Shown: piece after piece, positions 7,679 through 16,224 of the stretch
How the letters are laid out: every line of letters starts with the position of its first letter
How positions within the stretch are numbered: position 1 is the first letter of the stretch
Assembly (NCBI GenBank): GCA_035461385.1
Contig: DATHVI010000051.1
Location: 5,433 to 69,432 of the forward strand
Reading direction: 5' to 3'
DNA: 64,000 nucleotides
Source: DATHVI01 sp035461385
GTDB taxonomy: Bacteria; Actinomycetota; Thermoleophilia; Solirubrobacterales; 70-9
Translations under genes and position numbers: made by a program
The notes under the pieces: generated by a model
Databases searched by the model: none
Told to the model about the DNA's origin: nothing
The model's input: only the letters and a program-made list of their open reading frames with translations

Positions 7679-8722
7679 ATGCCGCTCTCGGCCGATCAGC
7701 AGGCTACGCTCGAGCTCGTCCTCGGGCGCGGCCAGAGCTACGCCGACCTCGGCGAGCTGCTCGGGGCGAACGAGGCCGAGGTCCGCGAGCGCGCCCGCTC
7801 GGCGCTCGCGGAGCTCGCCGGTGCCGATCCCGACCGCAACGTCGCGCTCACCGACTACCTGCTCGGGCAGGCCGACCCGATCGCGCGCGCCGACGCCGTT
7901 CGCCACCTGCGCGAGGACCCCGACGACCGCCGCCTCGCGAGCGAGCTGGTCGGCGAGCTGCGGGAGCTGGTCCCGGAAGCGTCGCTCCCCAGGCTCCCAG
8001 CGGAGTCCCGGGGGGGCCGCTTCCTCCGCCGCGACCCGGGTCGCGCCGGGGCGCCGGCGACCGATGGCGCCGCCGCGGCTCCGGCGGCGACCGCCGGGAC
8101 GAGCCGCCTCACTCGCCGCCAGTCGCGCCTGGTCGTCGGCCTCGTCGCGGGAGCGGTGCTGCTCGTCGCCGGCGTCCTCGCGCTCACCGGAGTCTTCTCG
8201 GGCGACGAGGAGCCGGCGCCCGCGCCGGCGGCCGAGGAGCAGCCGCCCGCGCCGGCGCTCGACGAGATCGTCCTCGACGCCCCCGGGGAAGCGGTGCTGC
8301 GGGGACCGGTCGACCTCGACCGCCAGCCCGAGGGCGCCGACCCGAACGAGGTCCGAGTCGAGCTCTCGGCGGTCGGCGACGGCGCCGCAGGCGGCGAGGC
8401 CACCTTCGGGCTCACCGGGCAGGACACGCTGTTCGTCGACCTCGAGCTCGGCGGCCTCGAACGCGCCGGCGACGGCGAGACCTACGTGCTCTGGCTGATG
8501 CTCGATCGTCAGCGCGGCTGGCCGCTCGCGCCGATCGAACCCGACCGCGACGGGTCGTTCTCGGAGCGACTCGACGTGCCTGCCACCCTGCTGCCGGTCG
8601 TCGCCCAGATGCAGTTCGTCACCGTCGAGCTGACTGCCGACGACGACCTCGCGGAGCTGATCGAGGGCGCGGTCGGCGATCTCGCCCCGCCCGACGTCGA
8701 GCCGGGCGCCGGCGGCGGATAG
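7679..8722 (+). CDS. Single-pass membrane protein with HTH-like N-terminus and anti-sigma-like C-terminus
   Basis: This 347-residue protein has three parts. The N-terminal 50 residues resemble a sigma-70 region-4 helix-turn-helix (QATLELVLGRGQSYADLGELLG). A linker rich in Ala, Pro and Arg leads to one membrane segment near residues 158-178 (LVVGLVAGAVLLVAGVLAL). The extracytoplasmic 160 residues end in a beta-rich domain (LVDLELGGLER to QMQFVTVELTAD) that resembles the C-terminal domain of RskA-type anti-sigma factors. It could be an envelope-linked regulator, but no sigma factor gene is next to it, and the role is inference. Confidence 0.72.
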   Translation: MPLSADQQATLELVLGRGQSYADLGELLGANEAEVRERARSALAELAGADPDRNVALTDYLLGQADPIARADAVRHLREDPDDRRLASELVGELRELVPEASLPRLPAESRGGRFLRRDPGRAGAPATDGAAAAPAATAGTSRLTRRQSRLVVGLVAGAVLLVAGVLALTGVFSGDEEPAPAPAAEEQPPAPALDEIVLDAPGEAVLRGPVDLDRQPEGADPNEVRVELSAVGDGAAGGEATFGLTGQDTLFVDLELGGLERAGDGETYVLWLMLDRQRGWPLAPIEPDRDGSFSERLDVPATLLPVVAQMQFVTVELTADDDLAELIEGAVGDLAPPDVEPGAGGG

Positions 8723-8740
8723 GCGCGCGCTCCGAGGCGA

Positions 8741-10381
8741 TCAGCCCGGGAGCAGCTTGCCGGGATTCATGATCCCGGCGGGATCGAGTCGCTGCTTGAG
8801 CGCTCGCAGCGCCTCGAGGCCGACTTCGCCGACCTCCGATCGCATGTACGGCGCGTGGTCGCGGCCGACCGCGTGGTGGTGCGTGATCGTCCCGCCGGCG
8901 CCGACGATCGCCTCGCAAGCGGCCCGCTTGACCTCCCGCCACTGATCGATCTCCGCCCCGGGCCGCCGGCGGGCGATGAAGGTGAAGTACAGCGACGCCC
9001 CGTCGCGGTAGGCGTGCGAGAGATGGCAGAGGACGAGTCCCGGCGCGCCGCCGTCGCGAAGCGCTCCTTCGATCGCTCTGCCGACCGCGGCGTACAGTTC
9101 CTCGAGTCGGGTCCAGCTGTGGGCGGTCTCGAGCGTCTCGACCAGGTATCCGAGGTCGAGTAGCTCGTCGCGCAGGTACGGGCCCTCGAAGCGCCCCCGC
9201 TCCCACGCCCTCCCGGGAGCGGAGCCGAGCGCGGCCGCCCCGGCCGCGCGGAGGGCCCGTGTCGCGAGCGAGCGCCGCCGCTCGACCGCCTCGCGCTCGC
9301 CCTCCCAGCCGCAGATCACGATCGATCCACCGGCGCGGCGGCGAAGCCGCAGGTATGCGCCCAGCAGCGCCCGCCTCGCGCCCTCGCCGCCGGAGAGCGC
9401 GAGCGAGACCCGGGTTTCGGCCGGGTCCGAGACCCTGATCACGTCGGGGAGGAGCCCTGCCTGGGCGAGCCGGCGGACCGCCTCGCAGCCGGCCTCGAAA
9501 TCGCCCGCCATCCAGCCCTCGTACCGCCGTGCCGACGGCGCGGGCCGGACCCGGACGGTGACGTCGGTGATCACCCCCAGCGCCCCCTCCGACCCAACGA
9601 TCAGCTCGCGAAGCGCGGGGCCGGCGGCGGAGTGCGGGGTCGTGAGCGTGCGCCACTCGCCGGCCGGCGTCACGATCCCGATCGAGGTGACGAGCTCGTC
9701 GAAGCGCCCGTACCCGCTCGACGCCTGACCGGCGGAGCGGGTCGCGGCGAAGCCGCCGATCGTCGCCTGCTCGAACGACTGCGGGAAGTGCCCGAGGGTG
9801 AGCCCCTGCGCTTGCAGCGCCGACTCGGCCTCCGGCCCCCGCAGGCCGGCGCCGAGCGTCGCCGTCAGCGAGCGGCGATCGACCTCGACCGTCCGCATCC
9901 GGCGCAGGTCGAGCGCGATCGCCGCCCGGTGCGGGCCGGCGAGCGGATCGACCCCGCCGACGACGCTCGTGCCGCCGCCGAACGGGACGACCGCGATCCC
10001 GTGCCGCGCGCAGACGCCGAGGACCCGCCCGATCTGCTCGCCGCCGCCCGGGAGCACGACCGCGTCCGGCACCGCCTCGAGCCGCCCCGAACGCAGGCGG
10101 ATCAGGTCCGGGTAGCTGCGCCCGGTCGCCCGCCGGAGCCGGTGCTCGTGCGAGGTCAGCACGCTCGCTCGGTTGACGGCGTCGGTGAGCCCGGCGGGGA
10201 GCTCGCGCGCCGCGGGCATCGCGACCTGATCGATCTCTACCCGGCCCGCGGGCTCCGCCGCGCCGACCTCCTCGCGCAGCATCGCGACGGCGCCCTCCGG
10301 CAGCGGCCGTCGCTTCGCCGGATCCCCCCATCCCCACCACTTCCCCGGCGGAGCCGCGGCCGGCGGCCCGCGGTCAGCCAC
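8741..10381 (-). CDS. FAD-linked oxidase, alkyldihydroxyacetonephosphate synthase-like
   Basis: This 546-residue flavoprotein of the vanillyl-alcohol oxidase superfamily has an FAD-binding PCMH domain (DAVVLPGGGEQIGRVL, VVPFGGGTSVVGG). The C-terminal oxidase domain carries ITHHHAVGRDHAPYM and ends LDPAGIMNPGKLLPG. The N-terminal KWWGWGD and the HHHAVG block are characteristic of AGPS-like proteins, which in eukaryotes form the ether bond of plasmalogens. Bacterial members are often annotated only as FAD-binding oxidases, so substrate is open. The GTG start overlaps the stop of the upstream SRPBCC gene by 8 bases, implying translational coupling. Confidence 0.85.
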   Translation of the reverse strand: MADRGPPAAAPPGKWWGWGDPAKRRPLPEGAVAMLREEVGAAEPAGRVEIDQVAMPAARELPAGLTDAVNRASVLTSHEHRLRRATGRSYPDLIRLRSGRLEAVPDAVVLPGGGEQIGRVLGVCARHGIAVVPFGGGTSVVGGVDPLAGPHRAAIALDLRRMRTVEVDRRSLTATLGAGLRGPEAESALQAQGLTLGHFPQSFEQATIGGFAATRSAGQASSGYGRFDELVTSIGIVTPAGEWRTLTTPHSAAGPALRELIVGSEGALGVITDVTVRVRPAPSARRYEGWMAGDFEAGCEAVRRLAQAGLLPDVIRVSDPAETRVSLALSGGEGARRALLGAYLRLRRRAGGSIVICGWEGEREAVERRRSLATRALRAAGAAALGSAPGRAWERGRFEGPYLRDELLDLGYLVETLETAHSWTRLEELYAAVGRAIEGALRDGGAPGLVLCHLSHAYRDGASLYFTFIARRRPGAEIDQWREVKRAACEAIVGAGGTITHHHAVGRDHAPYMRSEVGEVGLEALRALKQRLDPAGIMNPGKLLPG

Positions 10382-10850
10382 CGGCGTCCTCGTCGCCGAC
10401 CAGGGCTCGGTCGATCCCGGTGAGGGCCTCGTCGAGCCGGCGGGCGACGGCGCCCCGCATCATCGGCGAGCCGAGCCGGGAGAGACCGCGCAGGGCCTCG
10501 TCGCTCGTCAGCGCAACCCGCGTCCCTTGCGGCTCGGGCTCGATTCCGACCTCCAGCGTCGCCCGTCTCAGGATCCGCTCGAACGGCGTCCCCTCGAGCT
10601 GCTGCTCCCAGCAGTAGCGCTCGCCCTCGGCGCGCGCGGTGCAGCGGAAGTCGGCCCTCACCCCGGCCCCACGCTCGGTCTCGAGCACCGACGTCCAGCG
10701 CACCCGAGCCCCCTCGCCGCGGACGTCCTCGACCCGCATCGTCCGCGGCCACCACCGCGGCAGGCTGTGGGGGTCGGCGATCAGGTCCCACACCCGGCGC
10801 GGCTCGGCGGCGATCACGCGCGAGCGCCGGACCCGGGTCACGTTCGACAC
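10374..10850 (-). CDS. SRPBCC (START/polyketide-cyclase-like) lipid-binding-fold protein
   Basis: This 158-residue protein fits the SRPBCC fold: an N-terminal strand VTRVRRSRVIAAEPRRVWDLIADPHSLPRWWP, a middle beta sheet and a long C-terminal helix (MMRGAVARRLDEALTGIDRAL). Proteins of this fold bind hydrophobic ligands in a deep pocket. The GTG at 10850 is preferred because translation further upstream would run into the stem-loop repeat at 10857. It overlaps the AGPS-like oxidase, so the two probably act on the same lipid or aromatic substrate; that is inference. Confidence 0.78.
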   Translation of the reverse strand: MSNVTRVRRSRVIAAEPRRVWDLIADPHSLPRWWPRTMRVEDVRGEGARVRWTSVLETERGAGVRADFRCTARAEGERYCWEQQLEGTPFERILRRATLEVGIEPEPQGTRVALTSDEALRGLSRLGSPMMRGAVARRLDEALTGIDRALVGDEDAGG

Positions 10851-10856
10851 TCCAGC

Positions 10857-10950
10857 CTCGTCGCCCCCGAACGCGGAAGCAGCGTCAAATGCCCGCGGCG
10901 TAGTCGCGGGCCATAGGTTCAAGGCGGGAGCACAGGCGGCGGCGGAGTTG
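10857..10950 (-). repeat. GC-rich stem-loop repeat, copy 1
   Basis: The element lies directly after the stop codon of the FtsR-like gene (10953). Its core hairpin has 9-base arms GCCCGCGGC (10891-10899) and GTCGCGGGC (10903-10911) around the loop GTA, one pair being G-U at the RNA level. The right end carries the shared GGCGGGAGC and GGCGGCGGAGTT blocks, the left end a diverged CCCCCGAACGCGGAAGC. It separates the FtsR-like and SRPBCC genes. Confidence 0.75.
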
Positions 10951-10952
10951 CT

Positions 10953-11714
10953 TCATTCGCCCTTGATCCGGCGCAGGTCACGGACCAGCAGCAGGTGCTT
11001 GAGGTGGCCGCAGATCCCGGCGAGGCTCTCGAGGTTCTCGATCGCCTCCTTGCGCCGTGCCTGCGAGCGCGAGCGGAGCGTCGGGCCGACGATCTGCTCG
11101 AGCAGTGCCGCCTCGCGGTCGGCGGACGTCCTGAAGACGCGGAGGTTGCGGCCGCCGACGCCGAACCGCGACAGCTCGGCGGCGGCGCGGACGATCTCGA
11201 GGTCGGTCTCGTCGTAGGCCGCCTGGGCGCTGCGGTCGGCCTGGATGATCCCGTACTCCTGGAGCTCGCGGACGAACCGCTCATCGACGCCGGCCTCGTC
11301 GATCAGGTCGGCGAGCGACAGCATGCTCACCGGCGCGTCGACCGAAGCGGCGCGCCGCTGGGTCCCCTCGGCGCTCGGGCGGCGACCGGTGAAGTCGCCG
11401 GTGGCGAGCTCCTGCCGGATCACCCGCAGCGGGAGGAACTCGTCCCGCTGCATCCGCAGGATCGTCCGCAGCCGCTCGACGTCGGCCTGGCTGTAGAGGC
11501 GGTAGCCGCCCTGCGTGCGGCGGGGGGAGAGCAGCTTCTGGTCCTCGAGGTAGCGGATCTTCGAGATCGAGATGTCGTCGAACTCCTGGCCGAGGATCTT
11601 CGCCACCGCGCCGATCGTCAGCGCCTTGCGCGGTCGCGACGAGCCGTTGCCCTTCGCGCCTCCGGCGGCCGCACTCTCGGGCCGGGGCGCGCTGCGGTCC
11701 TGGGCCACGGCCAT
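10953..11714 (-). CDS. MerR-family regulator, FtsR-like
   Basis: This 253-residue protein has a low-complexity N-terminus and then a MerR winged helix (about residues 32-100: LTIGAVAKILGQEF, IRYLEDQKLLSPRRTQGGYRLY). A second region of about 100 residues contains a MerR-like repeat (LADLIDEAGVDERFVRELQEYGII). This architecture, next to an FHA protein, is that of actinobacterial FtsR, which activates ftsZ and links division to growth. The ATG overlaps the FHA stop by one base (TGATG). The repeat copy 1 begins right after its stop. The FtsR identity rests on architecture and context. Confidence 0.8.
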   Translation of the reverse strand: MAVAQDRSAPRPESAAAGGAKGNGSSRPRKALTIGAVAKILGQEFDDISISKIRYLEDQKLLSPRRTQGGYRLYSQADVERLRTILRMQRDEFLPLRVIRQELATGDFTGRRPSAEGTQRRAASVDAPVSMLSLADLIDEAGVDERFVRELQEYGIIQADRSAQAAYDETDLEIVRAAAELSRFGVGGRNLRVFRTSADREAALLEQIVGPTLRSRSQARRKEAIENLESLAGICGHLKHLLLVRDLRRIKGE

Positions 11715-12184
11715 CAGCGCTCCAGGTAGCCGAGCTTGTATTTGCCGATCTGGATCTCGTCGCCGTCGCTCAGCCGGTGCGACTCGATCCGGCGCCGATT
11801 GACGTAGGTGCCGTTGAGGGATCCGAGGTCGTCGATGTAGTAGCCGTCCTGGCGGTGGACGAGCAGGGCGTGGTTGCGGGACACGGTGACGTCGTCGAGG
11901 AACACCGCCGCGTCCGGCGTCCGCCCGATGCTCATCCGCTCCTCGTCGACGGTGAAGCTCTCGCCGGCCCGCCCGCCGCCGGAGCGAATCACGAGGGCGG
12001 CGCCGGCCTTGCCGACCTCCTCGTCGATGTCGACCGGCTGATACTCACCGGTCTCGTCGACCTTGTAGGTCATCGTCGTCGGCTCGTCATCCCCCTCGGG
12101 GCGACCGAGGAAGGCACCGCATTTCTGGCAGTAGTTCGCTCCCTCCGGGTTGACGAACCCGCACTCCGGGCAGTGGAGCGCCAC
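11714..12184 (-). CDS. FHA-domain protein with N-terminal zinc ribbon, GarA/OdhI-like
   Basis: This 156-residue protein begins with a zinc-ribbon (Cys5, Cys8, Cys19, Cys22). A short threonine-bearing linker (EPTTMTYKV) follows, and then a forkhead-associated domain with the phosphothreonine-pocket motifs SIGRTPD, VSRNHALL and GSLNGTYVN. GarA/OdhI proteins bind their own phosphorylated N-terminus or 2-oxoglutarate dehydrogenase under control of Ser/Thr kinases. The linker threonines could be the kinase site, but the canonical ETTS motif is absent. The GTG start follows the RsiG-like stop with no gap, and the MerR gene follows, so the three genes form one operon. Confidence 0.85.
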   Translation of the reverse strand: MALHCPECGFVNPEGANYCQKCGAFLGRPEGDDEPTTMTYKVDETGEYQPVDIDEEVGKAGAALVIRSGGGRAGESFTVDEERMSIGRTPDAAVFLDDVTVSRNHALLVHRQDGYYIDDLGSLNGTYVNRRRIESHRLSDGDEIQIGKYKLGYLER

Positions 12185-12466
12185 CTAGCCCTCCCCTCGC
12201 TCGGGCTCGCCGGGGCCGGGAACCTTGCCGAGCAGGATGTCGGTGAGCTGCTGGACGTCGGCGCCGGTGATCGCCGACTCCCCCGCCTCGCGCTTCGCGC
12301 GCAGGCGGTTGACGAGCTCGGCGCGGAGGATGTCGATCTTGCCGTGCAGCAGCCGGCGCCGGTACGAGACCTCGCGCTCCTCGTCGGTGAGCTCGACGAT
12401 CAGAGCCTTGAGCTCCTCGTCGCTCATCGATCCGATGTCGGGAAAGGTCTCGTCGATCGCGCTCAT
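12185..12466 (-). CDS. RsiG-like anti-sigma factor, candidate c-di-GMP sensor
   Basis: This 93-residue protein is mostly a helical hairpin (LKALIVELTDEEREVSYRRR, then LLHGKIDILRAELVNRLRA). Streptomyces and Rubrobacter RsiG, an anti-sigma factor for WhiG-type sigma, binds c-di-GMP through a motif E-x3-S-x2-R-x3-Q-x3-D in its coiled coil. Here residues Glu30, Ser34, Arg37, His41 and Asp45 fit that spacing, with His in place of Gln. One motif is visible, as in the Rubrobacter form that acts as a homodimer. The ATG at 12466 has GGGGAG a few bases upstream and a TATAAT -10 further up. Function is inferred from the motif and the FHA/MerR context. Confidence 0.72.
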   Translation of the reverse strand: MSAIDETFPDIGSMSDEELKALIVELTDEEREVSYRRRLLHGKIDILRAELVNRLRAKREAGESAITGADVQQLTDILLGKVPGPGEPERGEG

Positions 12467-12508
12467 CGTGCTCCCCTCGCCGGCCTCGCGGGCCCGGCGT
12501 CTGGCGCG

Positions 12509-12534
12509 ATTATAGGCCCCGCCAGCAAGTTCAA
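12509..12534 (-). promoter_or_regulatory. Promoter of the rsiG-like/FHA/ftsR-like operon
   Basis: A perfect TATAAT (12509-12514) with TTGAAC (12529-12534) upstream on the minus strand; the spacer is short at 14 bases. The leader to the ATG is about 35 bases and contains a ribosome site, unlike the leaderless genes nearby. Confidence 0.5.
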
Positions 12535-12558
12535 CTAGAGGTTTAGGTCTCGCAACAA

Positions 12559-13167
12559 TTATTCCGGCATCCGCCCGAGCGCCGCCCTGACGTAGACGCT
12601 GGTCGCGAGGAAGGCGATCGCGACGCCGACCCCGAACAGCGCCGTGATCCCCCACCAGCCCGTGATCAGGCTGAGGGCGATGCCCGAGAAGACACAGAAG
12701 ACCCCGATCCGGCCGATCCAGTTGATCTCGATCTCGATCCCCCGCCGGAGCGCGGCCTGGGCGAGCACGAGCGTCGCCAGCTCGCGGGCCGCGAGCGCCG
12801 CCAGCGCCAACCGCGGCAGGAGCTCGAAGTGCCAGCAGACGATCACTCCGGCGAGCACCGTCGCCCGGTCGACGATCGGGTCGAGCAGCGCCCCGAGGCG
12901 TGAGTACTGGCCGGTGGCCCGGGCGAGCAGGCCGTCGAGGTAATCGCCGGCCGCGATCGCCATGAACAGCAGGGTGGCCGGCAGGTAGCGCCCGTCGTCG
13001 CTGCCGAGGGCGAGCGCGAGGAAGACGGGGATCCCGGCGAGGCGCACGTAGCCGACCAGGTTCGGCAGCGTCAGCGGACGCAGCGGGGCCCCGCGCCGCG
13101 TCTGGGGCGGCGCCGGCCCGGAGCGATCGATGCCGAACAGGCGGCGCCTGCCGCTACTCGATCCCAC
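12559..13167 (-). CDS. pgsA: CDP-alcohol phosphatidyltransferase, phosphatidylglycerophosphate synthase-like
   Basis: This 202-residue membrane enzyme transfers a phosphatidyl group from CDP-diacylglycerol, most likely to glycerol-3-phosphate for phosphatidylglycerol and cardiolipin. The family signature D-x2-DG-x2-AR-x8-G-x3-D-x3-D is complete (DYLDGLLARATGQYSRLGALLDPIVD), and about five hydrophobic helices follow. No ATG, GTG or TTG lies between the proS stop and the first helix. The best start is a GTG at 13167 inside the end of proS, with GGAG 8 bases upstream, giving a 14-base overlap. A phosphatidylinositol-phosphate synthase cannot be excluded. Confidence 0.8.
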   Translation of the reverse strand: MGSSSGRRRLFGIDRSGPAPPQTRRGAPLRPLTLPNLVGYVRLAGIPVFLALALGSDDGRYLPATLLFMAIAAGDYLDGLLARATGQYSRLGALLDPIVDRATVLAGVIVCWHFELLPRLALAALAARELATLVLAQAALRRGIEIEINWIGRIGVFCVFSGIALSLITGWWGITALFGVGVAIAFLATSVYVRAALGRMPE

Positions 13168-14839
13168 CGAGGATCTCCGCCACGCCCTCGACCGCGGCGT
13201 CCGCGGGCAGGCGCTGCTCGGCGCCGCTGCGCCGCACCTGCGCCTCGACCTCGCCGTCTGCGAGCGCACGCCGGCCGACGACGACGCGCAGCGGGCATCC
13301 GAGCAGTTCGGCGTCGGTGAGCTTCTCCCCCGGACCGGCATCGCGGTCGTCGTGGAGGACCGCGATGCCCGCGGCCTCGAGCCGGTCGTGGAGCTCGGCG
13401 GCGAACGCGAGCGCCTCGTCGCCCTCCCTGCCGATCCCGACGAGCTGGACCGACCACGGCGCGATCGCCCGCGGCCAGACGATCCCCTTCTCGTCTGCGC
13501 CCTGCTCGATCGCCGCGGCGGCGATCCGCGCCGGGCCGATCCCGTAGCTGCCCATCACCACCGGGCGCTCGCTGCCCTGCTCGTCGAGATAGGTCGCCCC
13601 GAGGGGCTCCGAGTAGCGAGTTCCGAGCTTGAAGATGTTCCCGATCTCGATCGCCGGGACGATCTCGATCGGCCGCCCGCCGGGGGCGAGGTCACCCGGC
13701 TCGACGGCCCGCACGTCGACCTCCTGATAGGGGAAGTCGCGTCCCGGCGCGACGCCGATCAGGTGGGCGTCGGCCTCGTTCGCGCCGCAGACGTACCCCT
13801 CGCCGACGATCGCAGCGTCCTTGAGCACCGGCAGCTCCGCCCCGACCGGACCGACGAATCCCGCCGGGCCGAGCCGCTCGCCGATCTCCTCCGCCGTCGC
13901 CTGGCGGAACTCGGCTCCGAGCGCGTTGCGGAGCTTGATCTCGTTCAGCCGGTGGTCGCCGCGGACGAGGACGAGGACCATCCCGCGCTCGGAGACGATC
14001 ACCGGCATCGCCTTGATCAGCGCCCCGGATGCGACCCCGAGCGCGCCCGAGACCTCCTCGACCGTCGTCAGTCCGGGGGTCGCCGTCCGCTCCGGCGCCG
14101 CGAGGGGTGGCGGCAGGTCGACCGGCTGCGGCTCCGCGGAGGCGATCTCGACGTTGGCGGCGTAGCCGGGCGCGAGAGCGACCTCGTTCTCGCCGGCGGC
14201 GCACGGGGCCATGTACTCGTGCGCGCCGGATCCGCCCATCACCCCGACGTCGGACTCGACCCGGTGGAAGTCGAGCCCGCAGCGCTCGAAGATCCGGTCG
14301 TAGGCCTCGATGTGGAGGTCGTAGCTGCGCTCGAGGCCGTCGGTGTCGCGGTCGAACGAGTACGAGTCCTTCATCGTGAACTCGCGCGTCCGCAGCACGC
14401 CGGCTCGAGGCCGCGGCTCGTCGCGCTCCTTCGTCTGGAGGTGGTAGAGGATCAGCGGCAGGTCGCGGTACGAGCGGACCTCGCGGGCGATGTGGAAGGT
14501 GACGTTCTCCTCGTGGGTCATTGCCAGCACCAGCTCCGCGTCACGGCGGTCGCGGAGCCTGAACAGCTCGTCGATCTCGTAGCGTCCGGTCCGCTTCCAC
14601 AGCTCCGCCGGCTGGAGGACCGGCATCAGCATCTCCTGGCCGCCGATCGAGTCGATCTCCTCGCGGATGATCGCCTCGACCTTGCGCACCACCCGCTGGC
14701 CGGCGGGAAGCCAGGTCCAAAGCCCTGCTCCGAGCTGGCGCACGAGCCCCGCGCGGACCATCAGCCGGTGCGATGTCGACTCGGCGTCCGCCGGATCGTC
14801 GCGAAGCGTCGGCAGGAGGTATCCCGAGAGCCTCGTCAT
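13154..14839 (-). CDS. proS: Prolyl-tRNA synthetase
   Basis: This 561-residue class II aminoacyl-tRNA synthetase of the bacterial (long, editing) type charges tRNA-Pro. Motif 2 region signatures TGRYEIDELFRLRDR, THEENVTFHIAREV and EFTMKDSYSFDRD are present. A YbaK-like editing insertion occupies the middle (about residues 225-380), and the C-terminal anticodon domain ends the protein. The ATG at 14839 is used; it has a -10-like TAGGCT 8 bases upstream and no ribosome site. In many bacteria proS follows ispG directly; here a divergent two-gene cassette separates them. Confidence 0.95.
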   Translation of the reverse strand: MTRLSGYLLPTLRDDPADAESTSHRLMVRAGLVRQLGAGLWTWLPAGQRVVRKVEAIIREEIDSIGGQEMLMPVLQPAELWKRTGRYEIDELFRLRDRRDAELVLAMTHEENVTFHIAREVRSYRDLPLILYHLQTKERDEPRPRAGVLRTREFTMKDSYSFDRDTDGLERSYDLHIEAYDRIFERCGLDFHRVESDVGVMGGSGAHEYMAPCAAGENEVALAPGYAANVEIASAEPQPVDLPPPLAAPERTATPGLTTVEEVSGALGVASGALIKAMPVIVSERGMVLVLVRGDHRLNEIKLRNALGAEFRQATAEEIGERLGPAGFVGPVGAELPVLKDAAIVGEGYVCGANEADAHLIGVAPGRDFPYQEVDVRAVEPGDLAPGGRPIEIVPAIEIGNIFKLGTRYSEPLGATYLDEQGSERPVVMGSYGIGPARIAAAAIEQGADEKGIVWPRAIAPWSVQLVGIGREGDEALAFAAELHDRLEAAGIAVLHDDRDAGPGEKLTDAELLGCPLRVVVGRRALADGEVEAQVRRSGAEQRLPADAAVEGVAEILGGIE

Positions 14840-14847
14840 GCGCGGCG

Positions 14848-14853
14848 AGCCTA
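14848..14853 (-). promoter_or_regulatory. -10 hexamer, probable leaderless promoter (proS)
   Basis: TAGGCT on the minus strand, 8 bases before the proS ATG. Confidence 0.45.
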
Positions 14854-14884
14854 CCGGGCGACCACGATCGCGGGCCGCCCGCAT

Positions 14885-14890
14885 TACGAT
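14885..14890 (+). promoter_or_regulatory. -10 hexamer, probable leaderless promoter (BKACE-GNAT operon)
   Basis: TACGAT, 8 bases before the GTG at 14899, divergent from the proS promoter. Confidence 0.45.
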
Positions 14891-14898
14891 CCCGCACC

Positions 14899-16224
14899 GT
14901 GGGCCCGTATCCGCCACACCCGCGCACGCGGTATCCGCCGCTGATCGTCAACGCCGCGCTCACCGGGATGGTCGGGCAGCGCGAGCGGGTGCCCAACCTG
15001 CCGGTGAGCGAGGACGAGATCGTCCGCGACGCCTGGCTCTGCCACCAGCTCGGAGCGACGATCATCCACCTCCACGCCCGCGACGCGAACGGGCAGCCCG
15101 AGTGGCATCCGGACGTCTACGCGTCGCTGATCGAGCGGATCCGCGCCCGCTGCCCGGAGGCGGTGCTGTGCGTGACGACGAGCGGGCGCACCTTCCAGGA
15201 GCTCGAGCGTCGCGCCGCCGTCCTCGAGCTGAGCGGCGACGCGAAGCCCGACATGGCGAGCCTCACGCTCGGATCGCTCAACTTCGCCACCGGGCCGAGC
15301 GTCAACGCGCCGATCGTCATCGAGGCGCTCGCCGAGCGGATGCGCGCGGCCGGAATCAAGGCGGAGCTCGAGGTCTTCGACTCGGGGATGGCGAGCGAGG
15401 CGTCGCGGCTACTCGACCGCGGCCTGCTGGAGCCGCCGCTCTACGCCAACCTCCTGCTCGGCTCCCACCACACCGCGCCGGCGACGCTCCGCGAGCTCTC
15501 CCACCTCGTCGACTCGCTGCCGTCGGGAACCGTCTGGGCCGCCGCCGGGATCGGCGCCTACCAGTTGCCGGCGAACGCGCTCAGCATCTTCGCCGGCGGC
15601 CACGTGCGGACCGGGCTCGAGGACAACCCCTACCTCGATTGGGAGCGCCGGCTGCCGGCGACCAACGCCCGGCTGGTCGAGCGAGTAGTCGAGCTCGCCG
15701 AGCGGGCCGGACGCCGACCAGCGGCGCCGCTCCAGGCGCGCGAGATGCTCGGCCTCGCCCTCGTCGAGGAGCCCGGCTACCGGATCCGCCGCGCGCGGCT
15801 TCCGGCCGACCGGGAGGGGGTGCTGCGAGTGCTCGAGACCGCGAACATGCACCGGGTCCCCTCCCCCGAGATGGACGGCTTCGAGGTTGGCAGCTGGTAC
15901 GTAGCCGAGGCCGAAGCCGCGATCGTCGGTGTCGCCGGGTTCCGGATCGTGACCACCCCGGAGGGCGCCGTCGGGAAGACGACCCTGCTCGCCGTCGACC
16001 CGGCGCGGCGGTCGAGCGGGATCGGACGCGCCCTGCAGGAGCTGCGGCTGGAGCTGATGCGCGACCGGGGCGCGACCCGTGTGATCACCAACGCCGATCG
16101 CCCGGAGACGATCGACTGGTACCGCCGCCACTTCGGCTACCGGATCGTCGGCGAGGTCCCGAAGCTGCACGAGTTCGGCCTCCCCGACGTCGACGCCTGG
16201 ACCACGTTGGAAGCCGAGCTGTGA
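14899..16224 (+). CDS. BKACE-family enzyme (DUF849) fused to a GNAT acetyltransferase
   Basis: This 441-residue protein has two domains. Residues about 14-290 form a BKACE/Kce-type TIM barrel, with the zinc-ligand block HLHARD at 57-62, TTSGR and the conserved SHHTAPAT stretch. Family members cleave beta-keto acids with acetyl-CoA to a CoA ester plus acetoacetate, as in lysine fermentation. Residues about 300-441 form a GNAT domain with the acetyl-CoA loop RRSSGIGRAL and a terminal YRRHFGYRIVGE. A shared acyl-CoA link between the domains is plausible. The stop overlaps the next gene's GTG (GTGA), so the two are coupled. The substrate is unknown. Confidence 0.82.
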   Translation: MGPYPPHPRTRYPPLIVNAALTGMVGQRERVPNLPVSEDEIVRDAWLCHQLGATIIHLHARDANGQPEWHPDVYASLIERIRARCPEAVLCVTTSGRTFQELERRAAVLELSGDAKPDMASLTLGSLNFATGPSVNAPIVIEALAERMRAAGIKAELEVFDSGMASEASRLLDRGLLEPPLYANLLLGSHHTAPATLRELSHLVDSLPSGTVWAAAGIGAYQLPANALSIFAGGHVRTGLEDNPYLDWERRLPATNARLVERVVELAERAGRRPAAPLQAREMLGLALVEEPGYRIRRARLPADREGVLRVLETANMHRVPSPEMDGFEVGSWYVAEAEAAIVGVAGFRIVTTPEGAVGKTTLLAVDPARRSSGIGRALQELRLELMRDRGATRVITNADRPETIDWYRRHFGYRIVGEVPKLHEFGLPDVDAWTTLEAEL

